A DNA stretch of 64,000 bases from Actinomycetes bacterium (lineage in GTDB: Bacteria > Actinomycetota > Acidimicrobiia > Acidimicrobiales > Palsa-688): positions 62,001-126,000 of the forward strand of contig JAKBAM010000001.1 of assembly GCA_021809105.1 (NCBI GenBank), given 5' to 3'. Below, piece after piece: positions 24,385-33,646 of this stretch (the first letter of the stretch is position 1; each line of letters opens with the position of its first letter). The notes below the pieces were generated by a model. It made no database searches, was not told the DNA's origin, and saw only the letters and a program-made list of their open reading frames with translations. The position numbers were made by a program, and so were the translations under genes.

Positions 24385-25582
24385 GGGCGAACCGTTCGGC
24401 TAGCCCAGCAACGTCGTCTGCGGCCGCCGGGCGCGCCAATCCAGCGGCGGCGACAGCCATCGCAGCCCGAGTGTCAGGCTCTGCCGCCAACCGGTCCAGC
24501 TCCGCCTCCAAGCGTGGCGCGTCCAGCTCGGCATCCGACACCACCACCGCCGCGCCGACAGCAGCCAGGCGCTGCGCATTTGCCGTTTGATGGTCCCCGG
24601 GGGCACCCGGCAGCGGGACGAGAATGGCCGGCACGCCGGCCACGGCCAGCTCAGCCACTGTCGAGGCGCCGGCGCGGTGGACGGCGATATCAGCTGCGGC
24701 ATACACGCGGTCCATGCGGTCTTCGTAGCGAACCTGCTCATAGCGCAGACCTCCGGGCACGGAAGGCGGCGCCGCCTCGCTCAGCTCTTCCCAGTCCCGC
24801 TCCCCGACTACGTGGCGGACCGCCCACCCGGGACGCCTGGCCCAGTCGGCGGCCAGGCCGATCACGGCATCGTTGATCCGTCGGGCCCCGAGCGAGCCAC
24901 CAGCCACCACCACCAGCATCGCGTCCGGGTCCACGTTGAGTTGGGCTCGTGCGACCGCACGACCCTCGGGCCGGCGATCCACGCCCAGCATCTCACGGCG
25001 GACCGGGTTCCCCGTGACCTGGGCCCGGGGCAGAGGGGTGCCCGGGAAGGACACCGCTGACGCCCGCGCCACACGTGCGGCGACACGATTAGCCAGTCCG
25101 GGCACTGCGTTTTGCTCTGCGACGACAAGCGGGACCCGCCAGAGAACAGCCGCGGCGACGCAGGCGGCACTGGCGTAGCCACCGACGGCGACCACCACAG
25201 CGGGACGTCGGCGACCCATGAGCACCACTGCCATCACCGCAGCGGCTGCCAAGCCGGCAACTGCCCCGACATTGGCGAGGGTAGGACGCCGAGCCAACCC
25301 CCTGCCGGGTAGGAGCGTCACCGTGAATCCGGCGGCGGGGACCAGGTGGCGCTCCATTCCCCTGGACGAGCCGACGAAGTGGATCGAGTCGGGCGCATGG
25401 CCGCGCGCCACCAGGGCTTGGCCGATGGCGATGGCGGGGACGACGTGGCCTGCGGTGCCACCACCCGCGATGACGGCCCAGGTGTCCCCGCTCCGGCGCT
25501 TCACGACGAGCGCGAGGTGGTCGCTACGAGCCGGGCGCGATCGATCGCGCTGCGGGGTGACGTCATGGCTGGCGGGCCGCAT
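24377..25582 (-). CDS. murG: UDP-GlcNAc:lipid I N-acetylglucosaminyltransferase
   Basis: Up to 401 residues. The donor-loop motif GGGTAGHVVPAIAIGQAL, the membrane-associated YAS-type block VVAVGGYASAACVAAA and the UDP-GlcNAc site with HRAGASTVAELAVAGVP are all present. MurG converts lipid I to lipid II on the inner face of the membrane. The frame opens at ATG 25582, overlapping the ftsW stop by 20 bases. GTG 25504 would give a 375-residue protein that starts closer to the first conserved block. Neither has a clear ribosome site, so the start is uncertain. Confidence 0.95.
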   Translation of the reverse strand: MRPASHDVTPQRDRSRPARSDHLALVVKRRSGDTWAVIAGGGTAGHVVPAIAIGQALVARGHAPDSIHFVGSSRGMERHLVPAAGFTVTLLPGRGLARRPTLANVGAVAGLAAAAVMAVVLMGRRRPAVVVAVGGYASAACVAAAVLWRVPLVVAEQNAVPGLANRVAARVARASAVSFPGTPLPRAQVTGNPVRREMLGVDRRPEGRAVARAQLNVDPDAMLVVVAGGSLGARRINDAVIGLAADWARRPGWAVRHVVGERDWEELSEAAPPSVPGGLRYEQVRYEDRMDRVYAAADIAVHRAGASTVAELAVAGVPAILVPLPGAPGDHQTANAQRLAAVGAAVVVSDAELDAPRLEAELDRLAAEPDTRAAMAVAAAGLARPAAADDVAGLAERFARG

Positions 25583-26837
25583 GGGCCACCATGCCCACGC
25601 CGAACAATGCGATGACCATCGATGAGCCGCCGAAAGACACGAACGGCAGGGGCACGCCCGTCACCGGCAGCAAGCCGACGACCGCTCCGATATTTATGAC
25701 GGCCTGCGATACCAGCCAGGCGGTTACCCCCGAGACCAACAGCGCTGAGTAGCGGTCCTGGCATCGGCACGCAATGCGGGTGCCTACCAGCGCCAGTGCG
25801 GCAAAAAGCCCGGTGATGGCGATGGAGCCGACCATACCCAGCTCCTCGCCGATCACGGCGAAGATGAAGTCGGTTTGCGCGTTCGGGAGGTAGCCCCAAC
25901 TCGCGATGCTGGAACCGAGCCCGCTCCCCATCCACCTGCCGTTCCCGAGGGCGGCCAAACCCTGCGACGCCTGCCAGCCGGTGTTGCTCATGTCCCGGAG
26001 CGGATGCAGGAACGAGGTCAGCCGCCGCACCCGATACGGCGCAGCGATAGCCATGACCCCGAAGGACGCGGCCCCGGCGACCAAGATGCCCGCAAGCGGC
26101 TTACGGGGGATACCGGCGGTGAACACCATCGCCAACGCGATACAGGCCAGGACCATCGTCGTGCCCATATCCGGCTGCAGCATCACCAACCCGACCAAGC
26201 CTACGAGGACGACGACAACGGGCATCATCTGGTACTTCCAATCACCCCGGTCTGCTCGTCGGTCCATGACGTCGGCCGCGAAGAAGATGAGGGCGAGCTT
26301 GGCCAATTCGGACGGCTGGATCTGTACCGAGGACGTGCCGATCCAGCGAGAGGCGCCAGCCACCTTCATACCCACCCCTGGCACCAGCACTGCCATCAGC
26401 AGGACCACGGTCGCGACCATCGCGAGCGGCGCCAGTCGCCGCCAACGCACCGGCCCGACCCGCCACGCCAGGGTGAAGGCGCCCGAACCCAGGATCAGCC
26501 ACAGGACTTGCCTCTCGAAGTAGTGCCACGGCGAGCCGTACTGCCGCAGGCTCTGGATGGATGAGGCCGACAGCACCATCACCAGCCCCAGCATGCAAAG
26601 TATGCCGACGACCAGGAGCAGCACCGGGTAGGCAGATGACGGGCCGGGCGCTCGATGGGCGACGACAGTCCCGCCACGGCGACGCCCGGCCACTCCCGCG
26701 CGTCCTGCGCCGCTGCGCGCACTGGGCGGCGCCCCCGCGGTCCGGGCCCGTACGGCTGTGGGCGACGGGCGGACACCACGTCGAACCGAAGGCGGACCGA
26801 CCACGGTCGGGGACGGGGGAAGATCGAAGGTCGTCAC
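25563..26837 (-). CDS. ftsW: Peptidoglycan glycosyltransferase FtsW (SEDS family)
   Basis: 424 residues. A long basic cytoplasmic N-terminus (about 1-70) is followed by about ten membrane helices. SEDS signatures include QIQPSELAKLALIFF, MLQPDMGTT, QTDFIFAVIGEELG and GVPLPFVSFGGSSM. FtsW polymerises septal glycan from lipid II together with FtsI, encoded a few genes upstream. The GTG start has AGGAG five bases upstream. In most dcw clusters murD lies between mraY and ftsW; here only 94 bases separate them. Confidence 0.95.
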   Translation of the reverse strand: MTTFDLPPSPTVVGPPSVRRGVRPSPTAVRARTAGAPPSARSGAGRAGVAGRRRGGTVVAHRAPGPSSAYPVLLLVVGILCMLGLVMVLSASSIQSLRQYGSPWHYFERQVLWLILGSGAFTLAWRVGPVRWRRLAPLAMVATVVLLMAVLVPGVGMKVAGASRWIGTSSVQIQPSELAKLALIFFAADVMDRRADRGDWKYQMMPVVVVLVGLVGLVMLQPDMGTTMVLACIALAMVFTAGIPRKPLAGILVAGAASFGVMAIAAPYRVRRLTSFLHPLRDMSNTGWQASQGLAALGNGRWMGSGLGSSIASWGYLPNAQTDFIFAVIGEELGMVGSIAITGLFAALALVGTRIACRCQDRYSALLVSGVTAWLVSQAVINIGAVVGLLPVTGVPLPFVSFGGSSMVIALFGVGMVAHAARQP

Positions 26838-26931
26838 CGGTGCTCCTCTGGGGGTCTTGGATCGGCCAAGGGCCGTGGATCGGAGGCGATCCCGAACAGG
26901 GCTCGAACGTGGCCGGCGGATTGGACGGCAC

Positions 26932-27963
26932 TCATCCGGTGCCTCCGACCGCGAGGAAGTCCGCGTAGAACGCGCCGAGGGCCAAGGCGGTGAACAGGCC
27001 CGCGAGGATCCAGAACCGGATGATCACGGTGGTCTCCGGCCAGCCCAAGAGCTCGAAGTGGTGATGGATGGGCGCCATCCGGAACACTCGCCGCTGCTTG
27101 AAGAGCCGGAAGCTGCCCACCTGGATGATGACCGAGAGGGTCTCTACCACGAACAGGCCCCCGACGATCGGCAACAACAGGTCGACGTTCTCCAGTAGGG
27201 CCAGCACTGCGATCGCTGCTCCGATACCGAGAGAGCCCGTGTCGCCCATGAAGATCCGAGCCGGCGCGGCGTTCCACCAGAGGAACCCGGCGCAGGCCCC
27301 GATCATGGCGGCAGCCAGGATCGCCTCGTCCAAAGGAGCGGGGTTGCGGTAGATGCCGAAGTGCTTGACCTGGTAGTAGCCGACCACCATGAAGGCCACG
27401 AACGTGAAGCTCGATGACCCGGCCGCAAGACCATCGAGCCCGTCCGTCAGGTTGACAGCGTTGGTGAAGCCGACGAACAACAGTACGGCAAGGATGACCC
27501 ATCCCACCTTGCCGAGGTTGAAATCGATGGAGTTGTACCGAGTGAAGGAGAGGTGGGTGTCAACCTTCAACCACGTCACGCAGGTCACGGCGAAGGCGAT
27601 CGCCACCGCGAGCTGACCGCCGGCCTTCGCCCGCTTGTTGAGCCCCAGACTCCTTTGGCGGGTCACCTTGATCCAGTCGTCGGCAAAGCCCACCAGGGCG
27701 GCCCCGCACACCGCCAGCACCCCCGCGATGCCACGGGTGGTGAACGCGGCATCGACGTGCGCCACGACATAGCCCGCCACTGCGGCCCCGATGATCGCCA
27801 CGCCCCCCATCGTCGGGGTGCCGGCCTTGGAGATGTGGCGCTGCGGGCCATCCTCCCGGATCTGCTGGCCGATCCCTCGAGCCCGCAGCTGCTTGATCAG
27901 GAGCGGTGTGCCGAGGATGGCCACGAGGAGCGCCACCCCCCCTGAGATGAGGAGATCGGTCAA
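26932..27963 (-). CDS. mraY: Phospho-N-acetylmuramoyl-pentapeptide transferase
   Basis: 343 residues with ten predicted membrane helices. Signature blocks are AGTPTMGG, LVGFADDWIK (catalytic Asp pair), NAVNLTDGLDGLAAG and APIHHHFELLGWPE, the HHH loop of the active site. MraY makes lipid I at the cytoplasmic membrane. It starts with TTG 27963, overlapping the murE stop as TTGA, so translation is coupled directly to murE. In the usual order murF stands between murE and mraY; it is absent here. Confidence 0.96.
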   Translation of the reverse strand: MTDLLISGGVALLVAILGTPLLIKQLRARGIGQQIREDGPQRHISKAGTPTMGGVAIIGAAVAGYVVAHVDAAFTTRGIAGVLAVCGAALVGFADDWIKVTRQRSLGLNKRAKAGGQLAVAIAFAVTCVTWLKVDTHLSFTRYNSIDFNLGKVGWVILAVLLFVGFTNAVNLTDGLDGLAAGSSSFTFVAFMVVGYYQVKHFGIYRNPAPLDEAILAAAMIGACAGFLWWNAAPARIFMGDTGSLGIGAAIAVLALLENVDLLLPIVGGLFVVETLSVIIQVGSFRLFKQRRVFRMAPIHHHFELLGWPETTVIIRFWILAGLFTALALGAFYADFLAVGGTG

Positions 27964-29420
27964 CCGGGAGGGCTCCCGTTGCCGCGGCCGGCTCGCGATC
28001 GCAGGACTCGTTCGAGCGCGTCGCGAGCCACAGCCGCGTCGTCGAAGGGCTCCACCCGGTCACCGAAGTCCTGGCCGCTCTCATGGCCCTTGCCGGCGAT
28101 CACGACTACGTCGCCGGCCTCGGCCAGGGCAATCGCCGTGCTCACCGCGCTGCGCCGGTCCGCGTCGTCGGTGAGACGAGCCCGCGTGGAGGCCCCGGCC
28201 CCCGCCAGCACCTGGTCGATGATCACCTGCGGGTCCTCGTGACGGGGGTTGTCGGAGGTGACGATCGCCAGGTCGGCCCGCGCGGCCACAACCTCCCCCA
28301 TGAGCGGGCGCTTCTCGCGGTCCCGGTCGCCGCCGGCACCGAAGACGACCAGAAGTCGACCACTTGTGACCTCCCGGGCCGCATCGAGTGCCACGGCCAG
28401 GCCGTCGGGGGTGTGGGCGTAGTCGACCACCACGGTGAACGGCTGGCCTGCATCGATCGACTGGAACCGGCCCGGCACGCCCCGTACCGAGGCGAGACCG
28501 GCGGCCACGGTCGGCGACGGTATCCCGAGGGCGCGAGCGCAGGCGGCGGCACCCAGAGCGTTGGAAATGTTGAACCTTCCGGCCAGGTGGAGGTGGACAT
28601 CCTGGCCATCCCAGCGGAAGCGGCTGCCAGAAGGGCTGAGCTTCGCGATCTCGGCATCGTTGCGGCCGTAAGTCACGGTCTCCACGGACGCCCCGCGCAG
28701 CCGCTCCAGCAGGCGCTCCCCCCAAGGGTCATCGCGGTTGACCACCGCTACGCCGATCCGCTCGGGAGCGAAGAGGCTCGCCTTGGCTTCGAAGTACGCC
28801 TCCATGGTCTGGTGGAAGTCGAGGTGGTCCTGGGTCACGTTGGTGAGTACACCGGCTGCGAAGCGGATGGCGTCGGTCCGGTGCTGAGCCAGGGCGTGGG
28901 AGGACACCTCCATGGCCACGGCCTCGGTCCCGGCGTCTCGCAGCTGCGCCAGCCGGCCCTGCAGTTCGGGGGCTTCGGGTGTGGTCCGTACCTGGGTGAG
29001 CGTGCCGACGGTGCCGGTCACCCACCCGTGAGCCTCGAAGATACCTGCCAGGAGGGCCACGGTGGTGGTCTTGCCGTTAGTGCCGGTGACGCCCGTCACC
29101 CTGAGGTGCCTCGACGGGTGCCCGAAGAAGGCGTCCGAGATAGGCCCGAGCACGCGCCGCGTCGAGGGCACGAGCACTTGGGTGGCAATCACGTCGAGCG
29201 GCCGCTCGACGATCAGCGCCGACGCCCCGAGGGCCACCGCAGTCGCCGCGAAATCGTGGCCGTCGGCACTCGCCCCCGCGACGCAGGCGAACAGCGTGCC
29301 GGGCCCAGCAGACCGGGAGTCCATCGTCACACCCGTGATATCAGGATCGTCACCACCCGACCCCGGCTGAACGCTGGCGCCCTGCACGGCGGCGTCCCGG
29401 AGTAGGGAACGCAGTCGCAC
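27960..29420 (-). CDS. murE: UDP-MurNAc-tripeptide synthetase, meso-diaminopimelate type
   Basis: 486 residues. The P-loop is TGTNGKTTT (Lys117), the central block HQTMEAYFEAKASLF follows, and the C-terminal domain has SDNPRHEDP near residue 391. DNPR is the known specificity signature for meso-diaminopimelate rather than lysine. This agrees with the dap genes at 57-63 kb. MurE adds the third residue of the stem peptide. It is followed within 4 bases by mraY and lies just after ftsI. The domain order and length are normal. Confidence 0.96.
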   Translation of the reverse strand: MRLRSLLRDAAVQGASVQPGSGGDDPDITGVTMDSRSAGPGTLFACVAGASADGHDFAATAVALGASALIVERPLDVIATQVLVPSTRRVLGPISDAFFGHPSRHLRVTGVTGTNGKTTTVALLAGIFEAHGWVTGTVGTLTQVRTTPEAPELQGRLAQLRDAGTEAVAMEVSSHALAQHRTDAIRFAAGVLTNVTQDHLDFHQTMEAYFEAKASLFAPERIGVAVVNRDDPWGERLLERLRGASVETVTYGRNDAEIAKLSPSGSRFRWDGQDVHLHLAGRFNISNALGAAACARALGIPSPTVAAGLASVRGVPGRFQSIDAGQPFTVVVDYAHTPDGLAVALDAAREVTSGRLLVVFGAGGDRDREKRPLMGEVVAARADLAIVTSDNPRHEDPQVIIDQVLAGAGASTRARLTDDADRRSAVSTAIALAEAGDVVVIAGKGHESGQDFGDRVEPFDDAAVARDALERVLRSRAGRGNGSPPG

Positions 29421-29427
29421 GGCGGGC

Positions 29428-31476
29428 CTAGCCGGCCTGGGAGGGAGTGGCGGCCAGGTTGGAGGAGGTGGAAGGAGAGGGCAGCGTCGAGGTGCTTGGT
29501 GGCACTACCGCTGCCGCGGTGGCAGCAGCGCTCAACCCCGGCAGCGGCGTCCCGGCCACCTCACCGGCCCCCGTCGCCGCCTGGTTGGTTGACAGCGGGA
29601 CTCCAGGAGCAGGCGGCAGCGGAGCAAGCGGCGGGATCTTCAGCTCTTGCAGAGCGTCCCGGGCGATAGTGGCAAAAGTAGGTGCAGATGCCGCCGCTCC
29701 GTAGTCGGGCGTATCGTTGATCACCACCATGGCCGTGATGGCGGGGTCCTCCGAGGGCACGAAGCCGGCGAAGCTGGCGACGAAGTGGCCGATCTCGTAG
29801 CCCCCGTTGAGAGGAACCTGAGCAGTGCCCGTCTTGCCCGCCACCGTGTAGGGAGTGAGGCTGGCGGCCGTGCCAGTACCGACACGCACCACCTCGTCGA
29901 GCATGGTGGTCATCTGGGCGGCCACGGTCTTCGACACCACCCGGTGCCCCGGCACCACCGGCGTCGGGTGCTCGACCCCCTTGCTGTCGATGGTCCCGGC
30001 AACGAGTCGGGGAGCAACGTAGACCCCTCCGTTGGCAATGGCGTTGTAAGCCGCCAGCATCTGGATCGCAGTGACAGCGATCCCCTGCCCGAAGGCCACG
30101 TCCGCCAGGGTGGTACCCGACCAGTAGGTGGGCAGGAGGCCGCGCGATTCGCCGGGGAAGCCGATCGCCGTCTTCTGGCCCTCGCCATAGTCGGCTATGT
30201 ACTTGAGAAGGTCGGTCTTACCCAGGCGCTGGGCGATCTGGGCGGTGCCGATGTTGGAGGAGTTGGCCAGGATGTCGGTGACCGTCCAGTGCTCGGTGGG
30301 GTGCGGCTCGGCGTCGTGGAGGATCGTCCCCGCTACTGGGTACCCGTTGGGGATGGTGAACACGTCGCTCGGCTTGATGACCCCCTCCTGCAGGGCGGCA
30401 GAGATCGTTATGAGCTTGTTGACTGATCCTGGCTCGTACACCTGGGTGAACGACGATGCCGACGGCGCCTCGACAGGCTGCGGCTGGGAAGTCGGCGTCT
30501 GCGCCGGAGACGACCCGGTGCTAGGTGCAGGGATATTGATAGGCACCGAGGGGGTCGTGCTCGGGATGCCAGGGCCGGGCATCGTCAGGTTGGCATCAGC
30601 GAGGATGTCGCCGGTCTTGGTGTCCATGAGCAAGGCGATGCCGCTCTTGGCCTGCGCGGCGACGATCGCCCTGGCCAGGGCCTGCTCTGCGTCGTACTGC
30701 AGCGAGTCGTGAATGGTCAGCACGAGGTCCTGGCCGCTCACCGGCGCCTGGTACTGCTGCAAGCCCCCTGGCAGCTGGCGCCCCTGCGGGTCGGTTTGTT
30801 CGATCAGCTTGCCCGGCTGGCCCTGGAGGATACTGTTGTACTTCGATTCCAAGCCGCCGAGGGCGTTGCCGTCAGCGCCGACGAGGCCAATGATCGGCTG
30901 CGCCAACTGACCGGCCGGATAGAACCGCTTCGGCTCCTGGAGGCTATATATCCCGGCCAGGTTGAGCTTGGCGACCTTGGCTGCTGTGGCGTCGCCCACG
31001 GTACGGGCCAGATAGACGAACCCTGCGCCTTCGGTGAGCTTGGAGAGCATGGCTGGCACCGTTTGCCCGAGGATCGGAGCCAGTTGGGCAGCCTCGCCCT
31101 TCGGGTCGGAGACCTGGTGGGGATCGGCGTAGATCGTCGTCTGTGGGATCGACATCGCCAGCTCGTTTCCGTTGGCGTCGAGGATCGAGCCTCGCATTCC
31201 GGCCAAGGTCACGGTGTGGGTCCACTCCGACTGACCCACGGCGAGATACCGGCCAGACCCTGGGCCCTGGATCCAAAAGACCCGGGCCACTATTGCCCCG
31301 AAGGCCATGATCATGGCCACGAGCAGAGCAAAGGAGCGGCGCCGGCTGCTGCCGGAAAGCCCTCTGCGGGGCGCTCGGTGCGCCGGGCGGACTCGCCCCC
31401 CGGAAGTTGGCCCCCGGCCGTTGGAGGACCGGAGATTGGGGGCGGCGGGCCGGCCCGGGCGCTCTGCTCCTGTCAC
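29428..31476 (-). CDS. ftsI: Division transpeptidase FtsI (class B PBP3)
   Basis: 682 residues from GTG 31476, which overlaps the ftsL stop as GTGA. A cytoplasmic basic tail precedes one membrane helix (ALLVAMIMAFGAIVARVFWIQ). The dimerisation domain has RGSILDANGNELA. The transpeptidase motifs are SVNK (SxxK, in YEPGSVNKLI), SSN (ANSSNIGTAQ) and KTGT (AGKTGTAQVP). The extracellular enzyme cross-links septal peptidoglycan with FtsW. The C-terminus ends in a Pro/Ala/Ser/Thr-rich tail without a PASTA domain. A longer upstream frame overlaps all of ftsL and is not the start. Confidence 0.95.
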   Translation of the reverse strand: MTGAERPGRPAAPNLRSSNGRGPTSGGRVRPAHRAPRRGLSGSSRRRSFALLVAMIMAFGAIVARVFWIQGPGSGRYLAVGQSEWTHTVTLAGMRGSILDANGNELAMSIPQTTIYADPHQVSDPKGEAAQLAPILGQTVPAMLSKLTEGAGFVYLARTVGDATAAKVAKLNLAGIYSLQEPKRFYPAGQLAQPIIGLVGADGNALGGLESKYNSILQGQPGKLIEQTDPQGRQLPGGLQQYQAPVSGQDLVLTIHDSLQYDAEQALARAIVAAQAKSGIALLMDTKTGDILADANLTMPGPGIPSTTPSVPINIPAPSTGSSPAQTPTSQPQPVEAPSASSFTQVYEPGSVNKLITISAALQEGVIKPSDVFTIPNGYPVAGTILHDAEPHPTEHWTVTDILANSSNIGTAQIAQRLGKTDLLKYIADYGEGQKTAIGFPGESRGLLPTYWSGTTLADVAFGQGIAVTAIQMLAAYNAIANGGVYVAPRLVAGTIDSKGVEHPTPVVPGHRVVSKTVAAQMTTMLDEVVRVGTGTAASLTPYTVAGKTGTAQVPLNGGYEIGHFVASFAGFVPSEDPAITAMVVINDTPDYGAAASAPTFATIARDALQELKIPPLAPLPPAPGVPLSTNQAATGAGEVAGTPLPGLSAAATAAAVVPPSTSTLPSPSTSSNLAATPSQAG

Positions 31477-32015
31477 GGCCCACCCGCCAACGCGGCCTTG
31501 ATCCGAGGCCAGTCGGCGTCGCCTGCCGGCGCCACGACCGTACCCGGCGAGGAGATGGGATGGCCGGCGGTCGAGGTCGACGAGCCTTTGGCGCTGGTGG
31601 TCGAGGCTCCGGAGTTGGAGACCGCCGTCGATCCGGCCGGAGGGGACACGTAGGTCGCCGATGCAGGTTGGCGCATGCCCAGCTTGCCCTCGGCGGTGGT
31701 AATTATCTGCTGGGGCGACTCGAGCTGAGCCACCTTCAAGCGTAGGGCCTGGTACTGGTTCTGGCGAGCGACGGCCGCCGAGGACATCCGATCCAGCTCG
31801 ATCTGGCGCTGCGCCAGGACGACGTGGAGGTACACCAGTGCGAACATCACAGCCAGGGCCGCTCCGATCCCTCCGATCAGCAGCAACCGAGCTCGCCGGT
31901 GACGCTGAGCGGCACTCCGCTCTCCGCGGTCGACGACGCGAAGGTGGCTCGGAGTACCAGGCGCCGGGCGGCCTGCGTCGTGAGGGCGACGGAGATGGCG
32001 TGCAGGCTGGTTCAC
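31473..32015 (-). CDS. ftsL: FtsL-like division protein
   Basis: 180 residues. It has a basic cytoplasmic N-terminus, one membrane helix (LLLIGGIGAALAVMFALVYL, about 45-65), a short coiled coil with leucine/isoleucine spacing (about 66-110, including LRLKVAQLESPQQIITTAEG) and a Ser/Thr/Ala-rich tail. Sequence conservation in FtsL is low; the call rests on topology, size and position between rsmH and ftsI. FtsL forms a complex with FtsQ and FtsB. The GTG start overlaps the rsmH stop as GTGA. The long low-complexity C-terminus is longer than usual. Confidence 0.8.
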   Translation of the reverse strand: MNQPARHLRRPHDAGRPAPGTPSHLRVVDRGERSAAQRHRRARLLLIGGIGAALAVMFALVYLHVVLAQRQIELDRMSSAAVARQNQYQALRLKVAQLESPQQIITTAEGKLGMRQPASATYVSPPAGSTAVSNSGASTTSAKGSSTSTAGHPISSPGTVVAPAGDADWPRIKAALAGGP

Positions 32016-32974
32016 CTGTCCTCACCACCCGCTACGTGGCCTTTCACGGCTTCGACGACTCGCAATCGGGCGCTCTCCGAGCGTGGGTTGCCCTCCACTT
32101 CGACAGGTCTCGGGCGGCGCGCCTTCCGGGTCACCGCTCTGGCGGAGGGCACGGCGCCGCAGACGCAAGGCAGTCCGGCAAGACAGATGCACCCACCGGT
32201 GATCGCCTCGCGAAAGCGCTCCTTGACGATCCGGTCCTCGCCGGAGTGATACGACAGCACCACCGCTCGCCCACCGGGCACGAGGCGCCCCAACACCGTG
32301 TCGAGCGCGTGCGGCAAAATGTCCAGCTCCTCGTTCACGGCGATGCGCAGGGCTTGGAAGACTCGCTTGGCCGGGTGGCCACCCGTTCGCCGCGCCGGTG
32401 CGGGAATGGCGTCGCGAACAACCTCGGCCAAGCCGGACGTGGTGGTCACCGGTCGGGCGCCGGCGATGGCCCTGGCGATCCTCCCGGCGAACCTCGCCTC
32501 TCCGTTATCAGCGAAGAGACGAGCCAGCTCCTGGATGCTCGACTCGTTGACCAGGTCGGCGGCACTGATGGGCCGGTCGGGATCCATCCGCATGTCGAGC
32601 GGCGCATCCGCCCGGTAGCTGAATCCTCGTGACGCCACATCGAGCTGCGGGGAGCTGACTCCCAGGTCGAACAGGGCACCCGAGAGGGAGGCGAGCCCGA
32701 GGTAACGGAGCACAGCGTCCAGGCGGTCGAACCGGGATCGCACCAGGGTTGCGCGCGCTCCGAAGGGAGTCAGCACCTCCCGGGCGGCTTCGACGGCAGC
32801 AGGATCCTGGTCGAGTCCGACCAGGCTCAGCCGGGGGTAGGCAGCCAGCAACGCGAAGGCGTGACCGCCGCCCCCGACGGTGGCGTCGAGCACCACCCCG
32901 GCGGGCACCGATGCGAAGGCCTCGACGACCTCTTCGAGCATGACGGGTTTGTGAGAGAACGCGGCTGTGCTCAT
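32012..32974 (-). CDS. rsmH: 16S rRNA (cytosine-1402-N4)-methyltransferase
   Basis: 320 residues from ATG 32974, with GGAGGG six bases upstream. It starts MSTAAFSHKPVMLEEVVEAF, with the SAM motif DATVGGGGHAFALL and the family blocks FDLGVSSPQLDVASRGFSY, HPAKRVFQALRIAVNEEL and VLSYHSGEDRIVKERF. RsmH (MraW) methylates C1402 of 16S rRNA. Three cysteines in CICLAGLPCVCG lie near the C-terminus, as in the family. A longer upstream frame overlaps mraZ and is not needed. It follows mraZ after 131 bases. Confidence 0.96.
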   Translation of the reverse strand: MSTAAFSHKPVMLEEVVEAFASVPAGVVLDATVGGGGHAFALLAAYPRLSLVGLDQDPAAVEAAREVLTPFGARATLVRSRFDRLDAVLRYLGLASLSGALFDLGVSSPQLDVASRGFSYRADAPLDMRMDPDRPISAADLVNESSIQELARLFADNGEARFAGRIARAIAGARPVTTTSGLAEVVRDAIPAPARRTGGHPAKRVFQALRIAVNEELDILPHALDTVLGRLVPGGRAVVLSYHSGEDRIVKERFREAITGGCICLAGLPCVCGAVPSARAVTRKARRPRPVEVEGNPRSESARLRVVEAVKGHVAGGEDR

Positions 32975-33105
32975 CCGCAGCCCTCCGACCAACGTGCCGT
33001 CGGGATGTCTCCCCGATCGGGCCGAGTGGAAGCGGGCGGAGAAGGGGACTCCCACCCTGCTGGTCGAAGGGCTGCGCATGCGCACAGCCTCCTGCGAGAC
33101 GGCAT

Positions 33106-33564
33106 TCACTTCTCCGGCAGGCCGAGGTCCGGCGCCACCGTGTCCAGCATCGCGGAGTCGGCCAAGGCCGATTCTGAGGGTGCCACTCTTGCCTCGTACT
33201 CCGCGGGGTTCCACAACTCGACGCGGTCGAGCGCTCCATTGACCAGCACCTGTCCCTCGAGACGGGCAAAACCCCTCAAGTAGGCGGGTAGAGCGACGCG
33301 CCCCTGCCGGTCGATCTCGATCTCGGCCAGGCCCGACGACCACACGCGAGCCAGGTTGCGCTCCGCGGCACTGCGGTTCTGGAGAGCCTCCATCTTGGCG
33401 AGTTGCTTGTCGAACTCCTCGGGCGTCCATAGGGCCAGGCAGCGGTCGTTGTGCTGAGAGACGAACGCCTGCGTGTCGAAGCTGGCACGGAAGCGAGCGG
33501 GCAGCGTGATCCTGCCCTTCGCATCCAGGGAGTGCTCGTACCTCCCGAAGAACCGCGCCGCCAC
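33106..33564 (-). CDS. mraZ: Transcriptional regulator MraZ
   Basis: 152 residues with two AbrB-like swapped-hairpin repeats: FFGRYEHSLDAKGRITLPARF at the N-terminus and IEIDRQGRVALPAYLRGFA in the second half. MraZ forms a ring that binds short direct repeats in its own promoter and controls the dcw operon. The start is GTG 33564, preceded by GGAGAG. Upstream lie a sigma-70-like promoter and 10-base-spaced GTGG repeats, exactly the kind of site MraZ binds. Confidence 0.96.
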   Translation of the reverse strand: MAARFFGRYEHSLDAKGRITLPARFRASFDTQAFVSQHNDRCLALWTPEEFDKQLAKMEALQNRSAAERNLARVWSSGLAEIEIDRQGRVALPAYLRGFARLEGQVLVNGALDRVELWNPAEYEARVAPSESALADSAMLDTVAPDLGLPEK

Positions 33565-33610
33565 TTTTCACTCTCTCCATCCTCGGTGGATCCAGGGCCC
33601 CTCCCCTTCA

Positions 33611-33646
33611 AACCACTGTCCTCCACTCTACGCCCTATTTCCCCAC
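33611..33646 (-). promoter_or_regulatory. Candidate MraZ operator: four 10-base-spaced hexamers
   Basis: On the minus strand GTGGGG (33641-33646), AGGGCG (33631-33636, degenerate), GTGGAG (33621-33626) and GTGGTT (33611-33616) occur at an exact 10-base period. MraZ of E. coli binds TGGGN direct repeats with this spacing. The sites overlap the -10 element and the predicted transcription start, so binding would block transcription of the dcw operon. Confidence 0.65.

Noticed and set aside
31477-32028. N-terminal extension of FtsI over all of ftsL
   Set aside because: The frame is only an overlap; GTG 31476 forms the usual 4-base overlap with the ftsL stop and gives a normal class B PBP length.
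32975-33580. N-terminal extension of RsmH through the mraZ region
   Set aside because: The extension overlaps mraZ out of frame; ATG 32974 has GGAGGG six bases upstream and begins the known family sequence.
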